Origin: an uncultured Gammaproteobacteria bacterium | Lineage (GTDB): Bacteria; Pseudomonadota; Gammaproteobacteria; CAIUAS01 | Direction: 5' to 3' | DNA length: 8,776 bases | Assembly: GCA_903897205.1 (NCBI GenBank) | Contig: CAIUAS010000347.1 | Span: 1-8,776 of the forward strand | Part shown: piece after piece, positions 1 to 6,474 of the stretch | How the letters are laid out: each line of letters begins with the position of its first letter | Numbering within the stretch: position 1 is the first letter of the stretch | The notes under the pieces: generated by a model | The model's input: the letters and a program-made list of their open reading frames with translations, nothing else | The model's database searches: none | What the model was told of the DNA's origin: nothing | Translations under genes and position numbers: made by a program

Positions 1-1
1 A

Positions 2-367
2 GATATTTTAGGCCTGTATCTTTCTGAAAATGAAGGGGCGCATTTTTGGTTAAGTGTATTGAATGATTTACGTGCACGCGGCCTGGAGGACATTTTAATT
101 GCGAGCATTGATGGGTTAAAAGGGTTTCCTGAAGCCATTGCGCAAACTTTTCCAAAAACGGAAATTCAACTTTGCGTTGTCCATCAAATTCGCCAATACA
201 CCAAAAGCAAAGGTGCGTTCACGAGTGAAAATGCGTTATTGAAATTAATTTATTGTGCCTGCCAAAAAAATCTGGAAAAATGGAACCAACCGATGCACAA
301 TTGGGCATTGATAGTTTCTCAACTCCAAATATTTTTTGACGGACGCTTAAATTTGGGGCTGAAGTAA
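2..367 (+). pseudogene. IS256-family transposase, C-terminal fragment with internal deletion
   Basis: The reading frame is open from the first bases of the window (DILGLYLSENEGAHFWLSVL...), so the gene begins upstream; the TTG at 59 is internal and not a real start. The fragment shows the second catalytic-Asp block (ASIDGLKGFPEAI), then QLCVVHQIR, and then directly the C-terminal block YTKSKGAFTSENALLKL and NWALIVSQLQIFF. In intact family members, as I recall them, some 80 to 90 residues separate VHQIR from the later block, which itself begins with a second RQIRK-like motif. That missing stretch contains the catalytic Glu of the DDE triad. The deletion therefore probably joined two QIR-coding stretches in frame near 182-200 and left an inactive enzyme. 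Confidence 0.85.
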
Positions 368-373
368 ATTATA

Positions 374-400
374 GGCTGACACAGTTTAATGAACATCCTC
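374..400 (+). repeat. Probable right terminal inverted repeat of the IS256-family element
   Basis: Just after the transposase stop (365-367) comes a stretch beginning GGCTGACACAGTTT and ending near ATCCTC. IS256-family elements usually end a few tens of bases after the transposase with a terminal repeat containing a GACA...TTT core, which fits. The matching left end is outside the window, so the boundary is approximate and no target duplication can be checked. Confidence 0.45.
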
Positions 401-589
401 GACGAGATGCAGCCTAAACTCTTCACAGAGAACTAATGGTCTAAGTGTCTCAAGAGGCACTATCGTTTCTAAATATAAATTCAATTATTTCACTCCTTTT
501 TTCTATATGCTGAACTCTACTTGTTCTGGTTGAACCCTAGCAGTTCAATTGACACTATTTACATTAATAGTCGTAGCTGCGCTTCCATA

Positions 590-650
590 CAGTATTACTG
601 CGCTGATACATATACGCATAGCTTATTATTTCGGTAATACGAATTATTAC
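590..650. promoter_or_regulatory. Candidate operator cluster: two palindromes sharing GTAATAC
   Basis: CAGTATTACTG at 590-600 is palindromic apart from its centre base. GTAATA-N5-TATTAC at 634-650 is a second palindrome. Both contain the GTAATAC word or its complement, giving two or three similar half-sites about 40 nt apart. They lie upstream of a phage-repressor-like gene, and such regulators often bind paired palindromes to control their own promoter. Function is inferred; short AT-rich palindromes can arise by chance. Confidence 0.3.
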
Positions 651-688
651 ACGTTAATTGCCCCGCCATTTGTATTGTCTATACGCAT
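611..688 (+). repeat. Direct repeat TATACGCAT (611-619 and 680-688)
   Basis: The 9-base word TATACGCAT occurs at 611-619 and again at 680-688. The second copy runs directly into the candidate extended -10 element. A repeated word overlapping a promoter could be a regulator-binding site, but nothing beyond position supports this. Confidence 0.35.
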
Positions 689-696
689 GTGATAAT
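688..696 (+). promoter_or_regulatory. Candidate extended -10 promoter (TGTGATAAT)
   Basis: TGTGATAAT matches the extended -10 pattern TGnTATAAT at all but one base. No good -35 is present (TTGTAT at 670-675 is weak and too close), which is tolerated by extended -10 promoters. Transcription would begin near 703, upstream of the S24-like regulator, giving a leader of roughly 115 nt to the GTG at 821. Confidence 0.35.
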
Positions 697-820
697 TTCG
701 CAACTAATTTAGTTCTAATTGGTTAACCATCATTCATTGAAACCTTGTGCAAAAAAGACACTCGATTTAATTCGAATTGTCTATTGCCAAAGTTGTTTAC
801 CTAAAAAAATAGTTATTAAA

Positions 821-1492
821 GTGAAAAAGAATAAAACACCTAAATCACTTAAAACACGCGGCGAGCGTTTACAATATATCCGCTCATTGCTTCGTTTAAC
901 GCGTTCTTATATTGAGCAAAAATACGGCTTATCGGTTGAAACCCTGAAAGTCTGGGAATATGACAAACAGCCACTGACCGAGAATGGTCTTAAACGATGC
1001 ATGGCTATTTATCGTGCCGAAGGGGTCCTGGTGGCTCGTAACTGGATATTATTGGGCGAAGGCTTGGCTCCTAAAATCGCCGTCAATATCAAACGTATTT
1101 TTGAGGAAGTGCAAGAAGAGCAAAAAGGACAGCCACTGGACGATGAAATATTAATGCTTAAAGAAGCAGACTATTTTAAAAGCTTGGCTCCTAATTCTAT
1201 TCTTATGTTGGTGACTACTGAAGAGATGTTGCCTGTCTATTCGCCAGGAGATTATATTGGCGGCCGATATATTAAAGGAAAAGACTTAGAAAATGCCATC
1301 GGCAAAGATTGTATTGTTAAAACCCGACAAGGCGAACAATTTTTTAGACGGCTTATCAAGAATAGTACGAGTGGCGGTTATAATCTCGTTTGCTTAAATC
1401 CTAGCTGGGGCGGCACCTTAGAACCTGTCATTTATGATGTAGCGGTTGAATGGGCAGCTCCTGTGATTTGGCATAGACGTTTAAATAATTAA
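821..1492 (+). CDS. Helix-turn-helix regulator with S24/LexA-like C-terminal domain (phage-repressor type)
   Basis: This 223-aa protein looks like a cytoplasmic DNA-binding regulator of the CI/LexA-like kind. Residues about 13-60 form an XRE-type helix-turn-helix (RGERLQYIRSLLRLTRSYIEQKYGL, with ETLKVWE as the likely recognition part), broken here as two adjoining segments. Residues about 125-218 match a Peptidase_S24-like domain: an 'EEMLPVYSPGD' loop and 'GEQFFRRLI' strand where cleavable members have 'DSMxPxxxxGD' and 'xxxVKRL'. The catalytic Ser is replaced by Glu (E135) and the Lys by Arg (R176), so self-cleavage seems lost. I chose GTG 821 because MKKNKTPKSLKTRGERL resembles the usual start of the family; the frame stays open to a TTG at 719, and neither start has a clear ribosome-binding site. 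It converges on the 1507-2004 gene with only 14 nt between them. Confidence 0.8.
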   Translation: MKKNKTPKSLKTRGERLQYIRSLLRLTRSYIEQKYGLSVETLKVWEYDKQPLTENGLKRCMAIYRAEGVLVARNWILLGEGLAPKIAVNIKRIFEEVQEEQKGQPLDDEILMLKEADYFKSLAPNSILMLVTTEEMLPVYSPGDYIGGRYIKGKDLENAIGKDCIVKTRQGEQFFRRLIKNSTSGGYNLVCLNPSWGGTLEPVIYDVAVEWAAPVIWHRRLNN

Positions 1493-1506
1493 AATATTTT
1501 TGAAAG

Positions 1507-2004
1507 TTATGTTTCGTGTGTGCGAAAATCGATTGCAACAGGCTCAAGTATTAATTTCATATCATCAAAAACGCGTCGAATTTGCGCGCAATATTTTAAA
1601 TAAAATGCGTGTCCATCAAACTGAGTATAATGGGTTGCCAGTGTGAGCATGTAGTTATAAGTCAAATGCCTGTCCATCACCACCATGCCTTTATCAATTT
1701 CATGCCGTTTACGTTGAAGCATGACTTCTTTGCCCAATGAATCCACCCAATCTAATTCATCCATAAAAATGATGGTTCGATTAGTTTGCAGCGCAGCTTT
1801 TCTAAGGGGATCATAAGGGGCAAAATTAAACGCTTTAAATGTTGTTTGCCATTCCAATCGAGACATAATAGATGCACTTTCACGATTAATGGTATTTTGA
1901 ATGCCAATCGCAAAATAATCGATCTCCGGTATATTTAATGAAGTCGTATAATCATTAAATAGATCGCGTATATTTTCCCTAAAAATAGCGTGGTATTGGT
2001 TCAT
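1507..2004 (-). CDS. LuxR-type ligand-sensor-like protein lacking a DNA-binding domain
   Basis: This 165-aa soluble protein resembles the N-terminal half of LuxR-family regulators (autoinducer-binding, PAS-like fold). Visible matches are W52 followed by a hydrophobic stretch, the 'APYDPLRKAAL' motif (D65, P66) typical of the ligand pocket region, W86, and a C-terminal segment 'KGMVVMDRHLTYNYMLTLATHY' split by family convention into two strands, followed by a long closing helix. A full LuxR regulator would continue with about 65 residues of GerE helix-turn-helix; here the protein stops (…DFRTHET) with no such domain and no room for one before the convergent gene. It is the last gene of a minus-strand operon, 2 nt after the transporter stop and without its own ribosome-binding site, so it is probably translated by coupling. 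It may sense or bind a small molecule. Ligand unknown; family assignment is moderate. Confidence 0.6.
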   Translation of the reverse strand: MNQYHAIFRENIRDLFNDYTTSLNIPEIDYFAIGIQNTINRESASIMSRLEWQTTFKAFNFAPYDPLRKAALQTNRTIIFMDELDWVDSLGKEVMLQRKRHEIDKGMVVMDRHLTYNYMLTLATHYTQFDGHAFYLKYCAQIRRVFDDMKLILEPVAIDFRTHET

Positions 2005-2006
2005 AA

Positions 2007-3269
2007 TTATATACTGTTGGAAGTAAGCTGATAGCGTTTAAGCAATATGGTGGCAATAAACGTGATGGCTGCACTTATCATCAAATAAAAAGCAGGTGCC
2101 ATGATATGCCCCATTTTTTGAATTAACAAGTAACCTAGCAATGGCATTGAGCCTCCAAAGATACCAAAACTAATATTAAATGCTGTGGCTAATGTCGTAT
2201 AACGTGTGGGCGCGGGCAGAATTTCTATTAATAGCCCAGGGGCTGTCCCCGCATTCAGTGTTGTTAGTAAGGAAAATAATAAGATGGCAATATAAGTATA
2301 AGGCGCATGGCCATAGCAAATTAAATGAAAAAGATAAACACTAAGTATCAGATAACACAAACTGGAAAAAAGCATTAAACGTTGGCCGCCAATCCTGTCT
2401 GCGATTAATCCTATCAACGGGGATAGAGTAAGATTAATGAGTAATAGAAAATTATTATGAAATAGAGAAGCTTCTGCTGTTAATCCTAATTTATTTGTTA
2501 AAAACGAAGGCAGAAACATAAAAGTAAAATAAAAACTGTTGGCGTGTAAAAATAAAAGTCCAATGGCAAGCGCCGTTTTTTTCTTGTCATGCGAAATAGC
2601 TTCCCAAAAAGGGGAGGGTGATGTTTTATTTATTTTTTGCAGGATTTCATAGACGGGTGTTTCAGCTAAGCGACGACGAATATAAAAGGCCACACTGCCT
2701 ACAATAATAGACAGTAAAAAAGCCATTCGCCAGCCCCATAAAGCAATCGCATCCACACTCATAACGTGATAAATAATAGAGGCTACTAATGAAGCTAATA
2801 AAATACCTAGGCCAGCTGTAACACTTGCAATACTGCCAATAAAATAGCGTCGCTTGAGATCGGATTCGCAGAGATAAATAATGTTGCCAGCAAATTCTCC
2901 GCCAATGCAAATGCCCTGCATAATTCTGAGTAATAGTAATAATAAAGGCGCGGTGATACCAATGCTGGAGTAAGTTGGAATGAGTGCAATTAAAATACTA
3001 GGTACGGTAATTAAAATAGGCGTTAAGCGAAGGCATTTTATACGCCCATATTTGTCCCCATAAATACCAAATAAAATGCCCCCCAGAGGACGGGCTGCAA
3101 ATCCGATAGCAAACACGCTAAAAGACGCAATTAATGCTATCGAGTGGTGCGTGTTGTGTGGAAAAAATTGCCGAGCAAAAATATCAGCAAAATAGCCATA
3201 AAGGGCAAAATCATACCATTCCAGCGCACTGCCTAATCCGCTGGCTAATTTGTTTTTTAATTGCATCAT
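2007..3269 (-). CDS. MFS transporter, metabolite:H+ symporter (MHS) type
   Basis: A 420-aa inner-membrane protein with about 12 hydrophobic segments, the usual length of MHS-family proton symporters (the ProP/KgtP/ShiA/CitA group). Family marks are 'EWYDFALYGY' at residues 17-26 in the first helix, 'ARPLGG' at 59-64, the loop 2-3 signature 'GDKYGR' at 71-76, and 'RIMQGICIGGEF' at 115-126. These proteins take up organic acids, betaine-like osmolytes or related small metabolites; the substrate cannot be told from sequence. Two adjacent ATG codons (3269 and 3266) are possible starts; the AAGG at 3274-3271 suits the second slightly better. It starts 7 nt after the carboxymuconolactone-decarboxylase-like gene and ends 2 nt before the LuxR-sensor-like gene, so all three are very probably one transcript. 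Confidence 0.9.
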   Translation of the reverse strand: MMQLKNKLASGLGSALEWYDFALYGYFADIFARQFFPHNTHHSIALIASFSVFAIGFAARPLGGILFGIYGDKYGRIKCLRLTPILITVPSILIALIPTYSSIGITAPLLLLLLRIMQGICIGGEFAGNIIYLCESDLKRRYFIGSIASVTAGLGILLASLVASIIYHVMSVDAIALWGWRMAFLLSIIVGSVAFYIRRRLAETPVYEILQKINKTSPSPFWEAISHDKKKTALAIGLLFLHANSFYFTFMFLPSFLTNKLGLTAEASLFHNNFLLLINLTLSPLIGLIADRIGGQRLMLFSSLCYLILSVYLFHLICYGHAPYTYIAILLFSLLTTLNAGTAPGLLIEILPAPTRYTTLATAFNISFGIFGGSMPLLGYLLIQKMGHIMAPAFYLMISAAITFIATILLKRYQLTSNSI

Positions 3270-3276
3270 GCCTTAA

Positions 3277-3666
3277 TTAATTTTTATTTTTGCCGTCTAA
3301 TTTATCAAACACTTCTCTGGCAGTGGCGATGCCATTTAAAGCGACTGGAAAACCCGCATAGCCAGCAATGTGAATTAAGCTATTAATAATATCCTCGCGC
3401 GTTAAACCGATATTTAATCCATTTTCAATATGGTAGGCCAGTTGTGGTTTCGCATTGCCTAATACGGCCAGCGCTGTAATCGTAATCGTTTGTTTGGTTT
3501 TTAAATCGAGGCCAGGTCTAGCGTATAAATCACCGAAAATAAAGCCTAAAATATACTCGGCGATATCAGGCGCTATTTCACTATAGTTTTTTTGGACGCT
3601 TTGTGAGCCGCCTTTTCTGAATTGCTCTAATAGTTCAATGCCACGCTCAATGCGATCTGAACTCAT
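3277..3666 (-). CDS. Carboxymuconolactone decarboxylase (CMD/PcaC-like) family protein
   Basis: A 129-aa cytoplasmic all-helical protein of the CMD family. The family core is clear: 'GDLYARPGLDLKTKQTITI' at residues 45-63, 'AYHIENGLNIGLTREDII' at 77-94 and 'LIHIAGYAGFPVALN' at 97-111, with conserved His 79 and His 99. Length is normal for a single-domain gamma-CMD. It contains no cysteine, so it cannot be an AhpD-type CxxC disulfide reductase. PcaC itself acts in protocatechuate breakdown, but many homologues have unknown substrates, and no other pca gene is present here. It is first in the minus-strand operon, with a good AGGAG site 7 nt before the ATG. Its placement before a transporter suggests a role in processing the imported compound, which is inference. 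Confidence 0.87.
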   Translation of the reverse strand: MSSDRIERGIELLEQFRKGGSQSVQKNYSEIAPDIAEYILGFIFGDLYARPGLDLKTKQTITITALAVLGNAKPQLAYHIENGLNIGLTREDIINSLIHIAGYAGFPVALNGIATAREVFDKLDGKNKN

Positions 3667-3673
3667 TATTAAT

Positions 3674-3678
3674 CTCCT
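3674..3678 (-). promoter_or_regulatory. Ribosome-binding site (AGGAG) of the CMD-like gene
   Basis: AGGAG on the minus strand lies 7 nt upstream of the ATG at 3666. It fixes the start of the first gene of the leftward operon and is the strongest such site in that operon. Confidence 0.75.
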
Positions 3679-3707
3679 AATTAGTTAACATAAAATGTGA
3701 AATAGTA

Positions 3708-3713
3708 ATTATA
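3708..3713 (-). promoter_or_regulatory. Candidate -10 box (TATAAT) for the leftward operon
   Basis: The minus strand reads a perfect TATAAT here, about 42 nt upstream of the CMD-like start codon. A second TATAAT lies at 3715-3720. No convincing -35 box sits at the right distance from either, so this is a -10-only call in an AT-rich stretch. Confidence 0.35.
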
Positions 3714-3733
3714 CATTATATTTGGTATTTTTA

Positions 3734-3763
3734 TTTACAATCACCAATATGATGGTATATATT
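3734..3763 (+). promoter_or_regulatory. Candidate promoter for the rightward gene group
   Basis: TTTACA at 3734-3739 matches the -35 consensus at five of six bases, and TATATT at 3758-3763 matches the -10 at five of six, with an 18-nt spacer. Transcription would begin near 3770, about 60 nt before the short ORF at 3829. Confidence 0.4.
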
Positions 3764-3828
3764 ACTATTTATGGATGTCACTCTGCAAATGACTCATACA
3801 ACTTTATATTAAGCGCCGAGGAAAGATT

Positions 3829-3960
3829 ATGATTCTACCAGTTTTTTCGTTAGCTGAAGAGATAAAAAAATCTAATGAAGTTACCGTGTCAGAGTTAATA
3901 GGCAAAAAAATATCAATGGAGCAGAAAAAGTTATGCCGATATTACCAATATTTAATTTAA
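3829..3960 (+). CDS. Short 43-aa ORF upstream of and overlapping the 842-aa gene
   Basis: The ATG follows a strong GAGGAAAG ribosome-binding site (3818-3825) at 6 nt. The ORF encodes 43 residues beginning MILPVFSLAEEIKKSN and ends with a TAA 28 nt inside the next gene, in a different frame. Its residues 2-16 match residues 3-17 of the 842-aa protein at 8 of 15 positions without gaps (ILP, F, L, EI and N shared). It could be a small protein, a translational leader that couples to the downstream start, or the front end of a decayed paralogue. No family recognised. The strong ribosome-binding site is the main argument that it is translated. Confidence 0.5.
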   Translation: MILPVFSLAEEIKKSNEVTVSELIGKKISMEQKKLCRYYQYLI

Positions 3961-6461
3961 AAGCTGAAATTGAAAACTACAATAATATTAATAATACTCA
4001 TTATAAATCGACTGAAAATTTTGGCTTTGTTTTTTTTAAAGCAAAATTACTCAAGGATGTGCAAGGAACTATTGGGTATATTAACCAAGGCGTTGATGCG
4101 GGCTTTTTTACAGAAGAAGAAAAAAACTATTTAGCGCTGCGTCAGCAATTAGCAGAGGACACCAAGGCCCATTGTGAAGGTAAGTCCATTGAAAAGCCAA
4201 AAACGATGATTGCCGATCCGGTTTTAGAGGAACGCATACAAGCTAAAGAGTACTATCTAACTTGGCTCAAATATCAACACGAACAATTAACGAGTAAAGA
4301 AAATTGGGAACAGTGGATAAATTCAGCGGTTGAATCACCGGTTGTCACTGGGCTGTCTCAATTAAAAAAACAATGGGAAGCCCAGCAAGCTTTTGCTTAT
4401 CATACAAATGCGGCTTTATTAGAAGCCAGTGAATTATTAGCGTTGCTAATTAAACACTATCAAGTAGCGGTCTTATCGCTACCTGGTTTTAAGAACCGCC
4501 TTCGGGTGCCAAGCCCAATTTATAACGCCTATTCCACTTACCTCAATGAATTTTTGCAATACGCTTTAGAGGCACAAAAACAGTGTGCTGAAGCGATGCT
4601 GGCCCGCTTAAAAGCCTGGGACAAAAAACAACTAAATACCATTGCCCCTGTCGTTTCGACATTAGAAAAGGGCGGTGCAAAAATAACGCATGCTTATTTA
4701 CCTTTGCCGCTTTATACCGACGTTTTAACGCATCAGCAGATTAACGCTTATCATCATTATATTGTCCGTCAAGGCGATGAGGAAACCCAACAGCGTTTGC
4801 ATAAGCTCTCGTGGTTGAAGCCTTCTGCTGCCTTTCCGACGGTTGAGCGGACAACCGCGAAGCAGTTTCAATTAATTCCTGAAAGCTTAGCCAGCGCAGT
4901 GCCGAACAAAAAACGCAAGCCCGCTTGGTTATATAAAGGTGCGAACCTTCGCCATGACTTTTTTAACGATAAAACGGCCTTGCTGGCAACTTTCAAGCAA
5001 TCACCGAATATCAGCAATTTTCATATCACGTTAGAACAACCCCTGCAATGGAAAAGCAGGTTAGCAGAAGTTCGTATACAAGCCATGCAAGTGAATGAAG
5101 CACTGGCTGAATTAACGGATAAAAAGTATTCATCTCTTTCTTTTTTCCAACGCCAAACCAAGCAGTTTTTAAGCAATTGGCAAGGGTTATTGCTCCAGCA
5201 CCGTCACCGGCAAGTTGAAAATAAAATAGTCTTGGCGGAGAAGCTCAGTGCCGCGCTAAAAGCGCATTATGAAAATTCGATGAATGCGGCTGTTTATGCG
5301 TGGCAAGCATGTGAACAATTGAGAGATTTAGTGACTGAAATTCAAGCCGATATTATCGAATACCAGGTGGATAGAGAATTAACCACGCGTTTAGAGAGGC
5401 TCCAAGATCAACATTGCGCGATGTTGTCTCTTAATCGTGTATTTCAAGCTTTTCAGTCTTTAGCGGCGGGAGACAAAATAGACGTCAGTGAATTTAGTTA
5501 TTTGCACGGTTACATGGATATGCTGAAAGTGCGAGACAATCAGCAATACGACGCTTTATTGCAACTGTGTTTGGCGCAACGCCTAGAGATTTATATGCAC
5601 TTGCGTGAATCCTTGAAGCACTTTTTTAAATCACCGGCCCCTAAACAGGCTTATCAACACATTCTTTGTTTGAATTTAATGACGAAGCACTGGGGTGAAG
5701 CGGAAGATAAAGTGGCGATCAGCAGTAAACTGAAGAAATTCTTTTTACGTTATCTGGAAGTGACTTTACAAGCCATTGCGGACCATAAAAATGTGGCCCA
5801 TAACGAACACCTGATTTTAGCGGAAACCATGCTTCAAGCGATGGGCCAGGAAGTAGAACATGCCGGTGAAACGTTAGCGCAGCACGTGGTTGCGATCCAG
5901 GCCCTTAAACAAAACCCGCTGGCATTAAAGTGCCGATGCTTAGCGTTGGCCTTGCCGCTTTCAGAAACATTTTTAAAAGCCCGCTGGGAAAGCGATGCTC
6001 GACAACTGGATGAAAATATTCAAACATTTATTTTCTCAGCGCCTACCTTAGGTTACGAACCCTCGCATGTTCGCATGCTTATGCAAATTCGTGATCGGGC
6101 CGTCCAGGAAAATAAACCTTTGGAAGAATTGCAGCTTAAAAAAGCGGAGCAAGTGATGGTCGGATTAACAGGCGAGGAGACCGGCATTATTAAGCCGTTA
6201 ATAAGCGCCAGTATTCAAGCGCACCAAACCGCCAGACAAATTAATGGCAACTTACCTTTGAAGCAAAAAACCAACTGCTTAAAAGCTTTGAATTTACAAA
6301 TGCAGTCTACATTGCACGATCCTTCTGGGCGGCTCATAAAAAATATTTTAGGGTCAGCGTCAGGTCGGCGTTTACTTTTTAGTAAACCGTATATTAATGC
6401 GGCCTTGTTACCAGATGAATTATCGAATCCGTCGACTGAAAAACGATTTACTTCCAATTAA
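3933..6461 (+). CDS. Large 842-aa protein of unknown family, predicted mostly helical
   Basis: I do not recognise this protein. It is 842 residues, rich in Ala, Leu, Gln, Lys and Glu, and reads as a mostly alpha-helical soluble protein with no signal peptide and no clear membrane span. The first 30 residues are Asn-rich and AT-rich (ENYNNINNTH), whereas the body, especially from about residue 200, uses visibly more GC-rich codons. The tail carries a basic 'GRRLLFSKP' patch and ends STEKRFTSN. The start at 3933 has a GGAG at 3918-3921, rather far (11 nt), and lies inside the preceding short ORF, so coupled translation is likely. It is followed after 13 nt by a coiled-coil gene. In Legionella-like bacteria, large unannotated helical proteins are often secreted effectors, but nothing here proves that. 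No enzyme motif seen. Confidence 0.88.
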   Translation: MPILPIFNLKAEIENYNNINNTHYKSTENFGFVFFKAKLLKDVQGTIGYINQGVDAGFFTEEEKNYLALRQQLAEDTKAHCEGKSIEKPKTMIADPVLEERIQAKEYYLTWLKYQHEQLTSKENWEQWINSAVESPVVTGLSQLKKQWEAQQAFAYHTNAALLEASELLALLIKHYQVAVLSLPGFKNRLRVPSPIYNAYSTYLNEFLQYALEAQKQCAEAMLARLKAWDKKQLNTIAPVVSTLEKGGAKITHAYLPLPLYTDVLTHQQINAYHHYIVRQGDEETQQRLHKLSWLKPSAAFPTVERTTAKQFQLIPESLASAVPNKKRKPAWLYKGANLRHDFFNDKTALLATFKQSPNISNFHITLEQPLQWKSRLAEVRIQAMQVNEALAELTDKKYSSLSFFQRQTKQFLSNWQGLLLQHRHRQVENKIVLAEKLSAALKAHYENSMNAAVYAWQACEQLRDLVTEIQADIIEYQVDRELTTRLERLQDQHCAMLSLNRVFQAFQSLAAGDKIDVSEFSYLHGYMDMLKVRDNQQYDALLQLCLAQRLEIYMHLRESLKHFFKSPAPKQAYQHILCLNLMTKHWGEAEDKVAISSKLKKFFLRYLEVTLQAIADHKNVAHNEHLILAETMLQAMGQEVEHAGETLAQHVVAIQALKQNPLALKCRCLALALPLSETFLKARWESDARQLDENIQTFIFSAPTLGYEPSHVRMLMQIRDRAVQENKPLEELQLKKAEQVMVGLTGEETGIIKPLISASIQAHQTARQINGNLPLKQKTNCLKALNLQMQSTLHDPSGRLIKNILGSASGRRLLFSKPYINAALLPDELSNPSTEKRFTSN

Positions 6462-6474
6462 TAAGAGGGCTCTT

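Larger units (their letters stand above)
1..400 (+). mobile_element. IS256-family insertion sequence, right-end remnant
   Basis: The segment holds the C-terminal part of an IS256-family (Mutator-like) transposase followed by a short non-coding tail that looks like the element's right end. The left part lies outside the window, so its full length is unknown. The transposase has an internal deletion, so this copy cannot be autonomous. Family assignment rests on the recognisable blocks 'DGLKGFPEAI', 'QLCVVHQIR' and 'KGAFTSENALLKL', which are typical of the family. Confidence 0.85.
401..820. other. Non-coding region between the IS remnant and the S24-like regulator gene
   Basis: No convincing gene is visible on either strand. 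The frame of the downstream regulator is open back to a TTG at 719, but 719-820 encodes a sequence unlike the usual start of this family and neither start has a ribosome-binding site. The stretch holds short palindromes and repeats (590-600, 634-650, 611-619 with 680-688) and a possible extended -10 promoter at 688-696, described separately. A TTGACA at 549-554 has no matching -10 at proper spacing. Confidence 0.6.
3700..3770. repeat. Symmetric inverted repeat across the divergent promoter region
   Basis: AAATAGTAAT at 3700-3709 is repeated exactly in inverted form as ATTACTATTT at 3761-3770, 51 nt apart. With a one- or two-base gap the similarity continues inward (TATAC-AT against ATATACCAT). 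The left arm overlaps the leftward -10 candidate and the right arm overlaps the end of the rightward -10 candidate, so a dimeric or looping regulator could control both promoters. The region is very AT-rich, so chance is possible. Confidence 0.35.

Noticed and set aside
549..577. TTGACA as a -35 box upstream of the S24-like gene
   Set aside because: No -10-like sequence occurs at 16 to 18 nt spacing.
2662..2989. Two minus-strand ORFs inside the MFS transporter gene
   Set aside because: They lie in other frames of a clearly recognisable transporter, have no ribosome-binding site and show unlikely amino-acid composition (many Cys, Tyr and Ser).
3277..3666. AhpD-like alkyl hydroperoxide reductase
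   Set aside because: The protein has no cysteine at all, so the CxxC active site of AhpD is absent.
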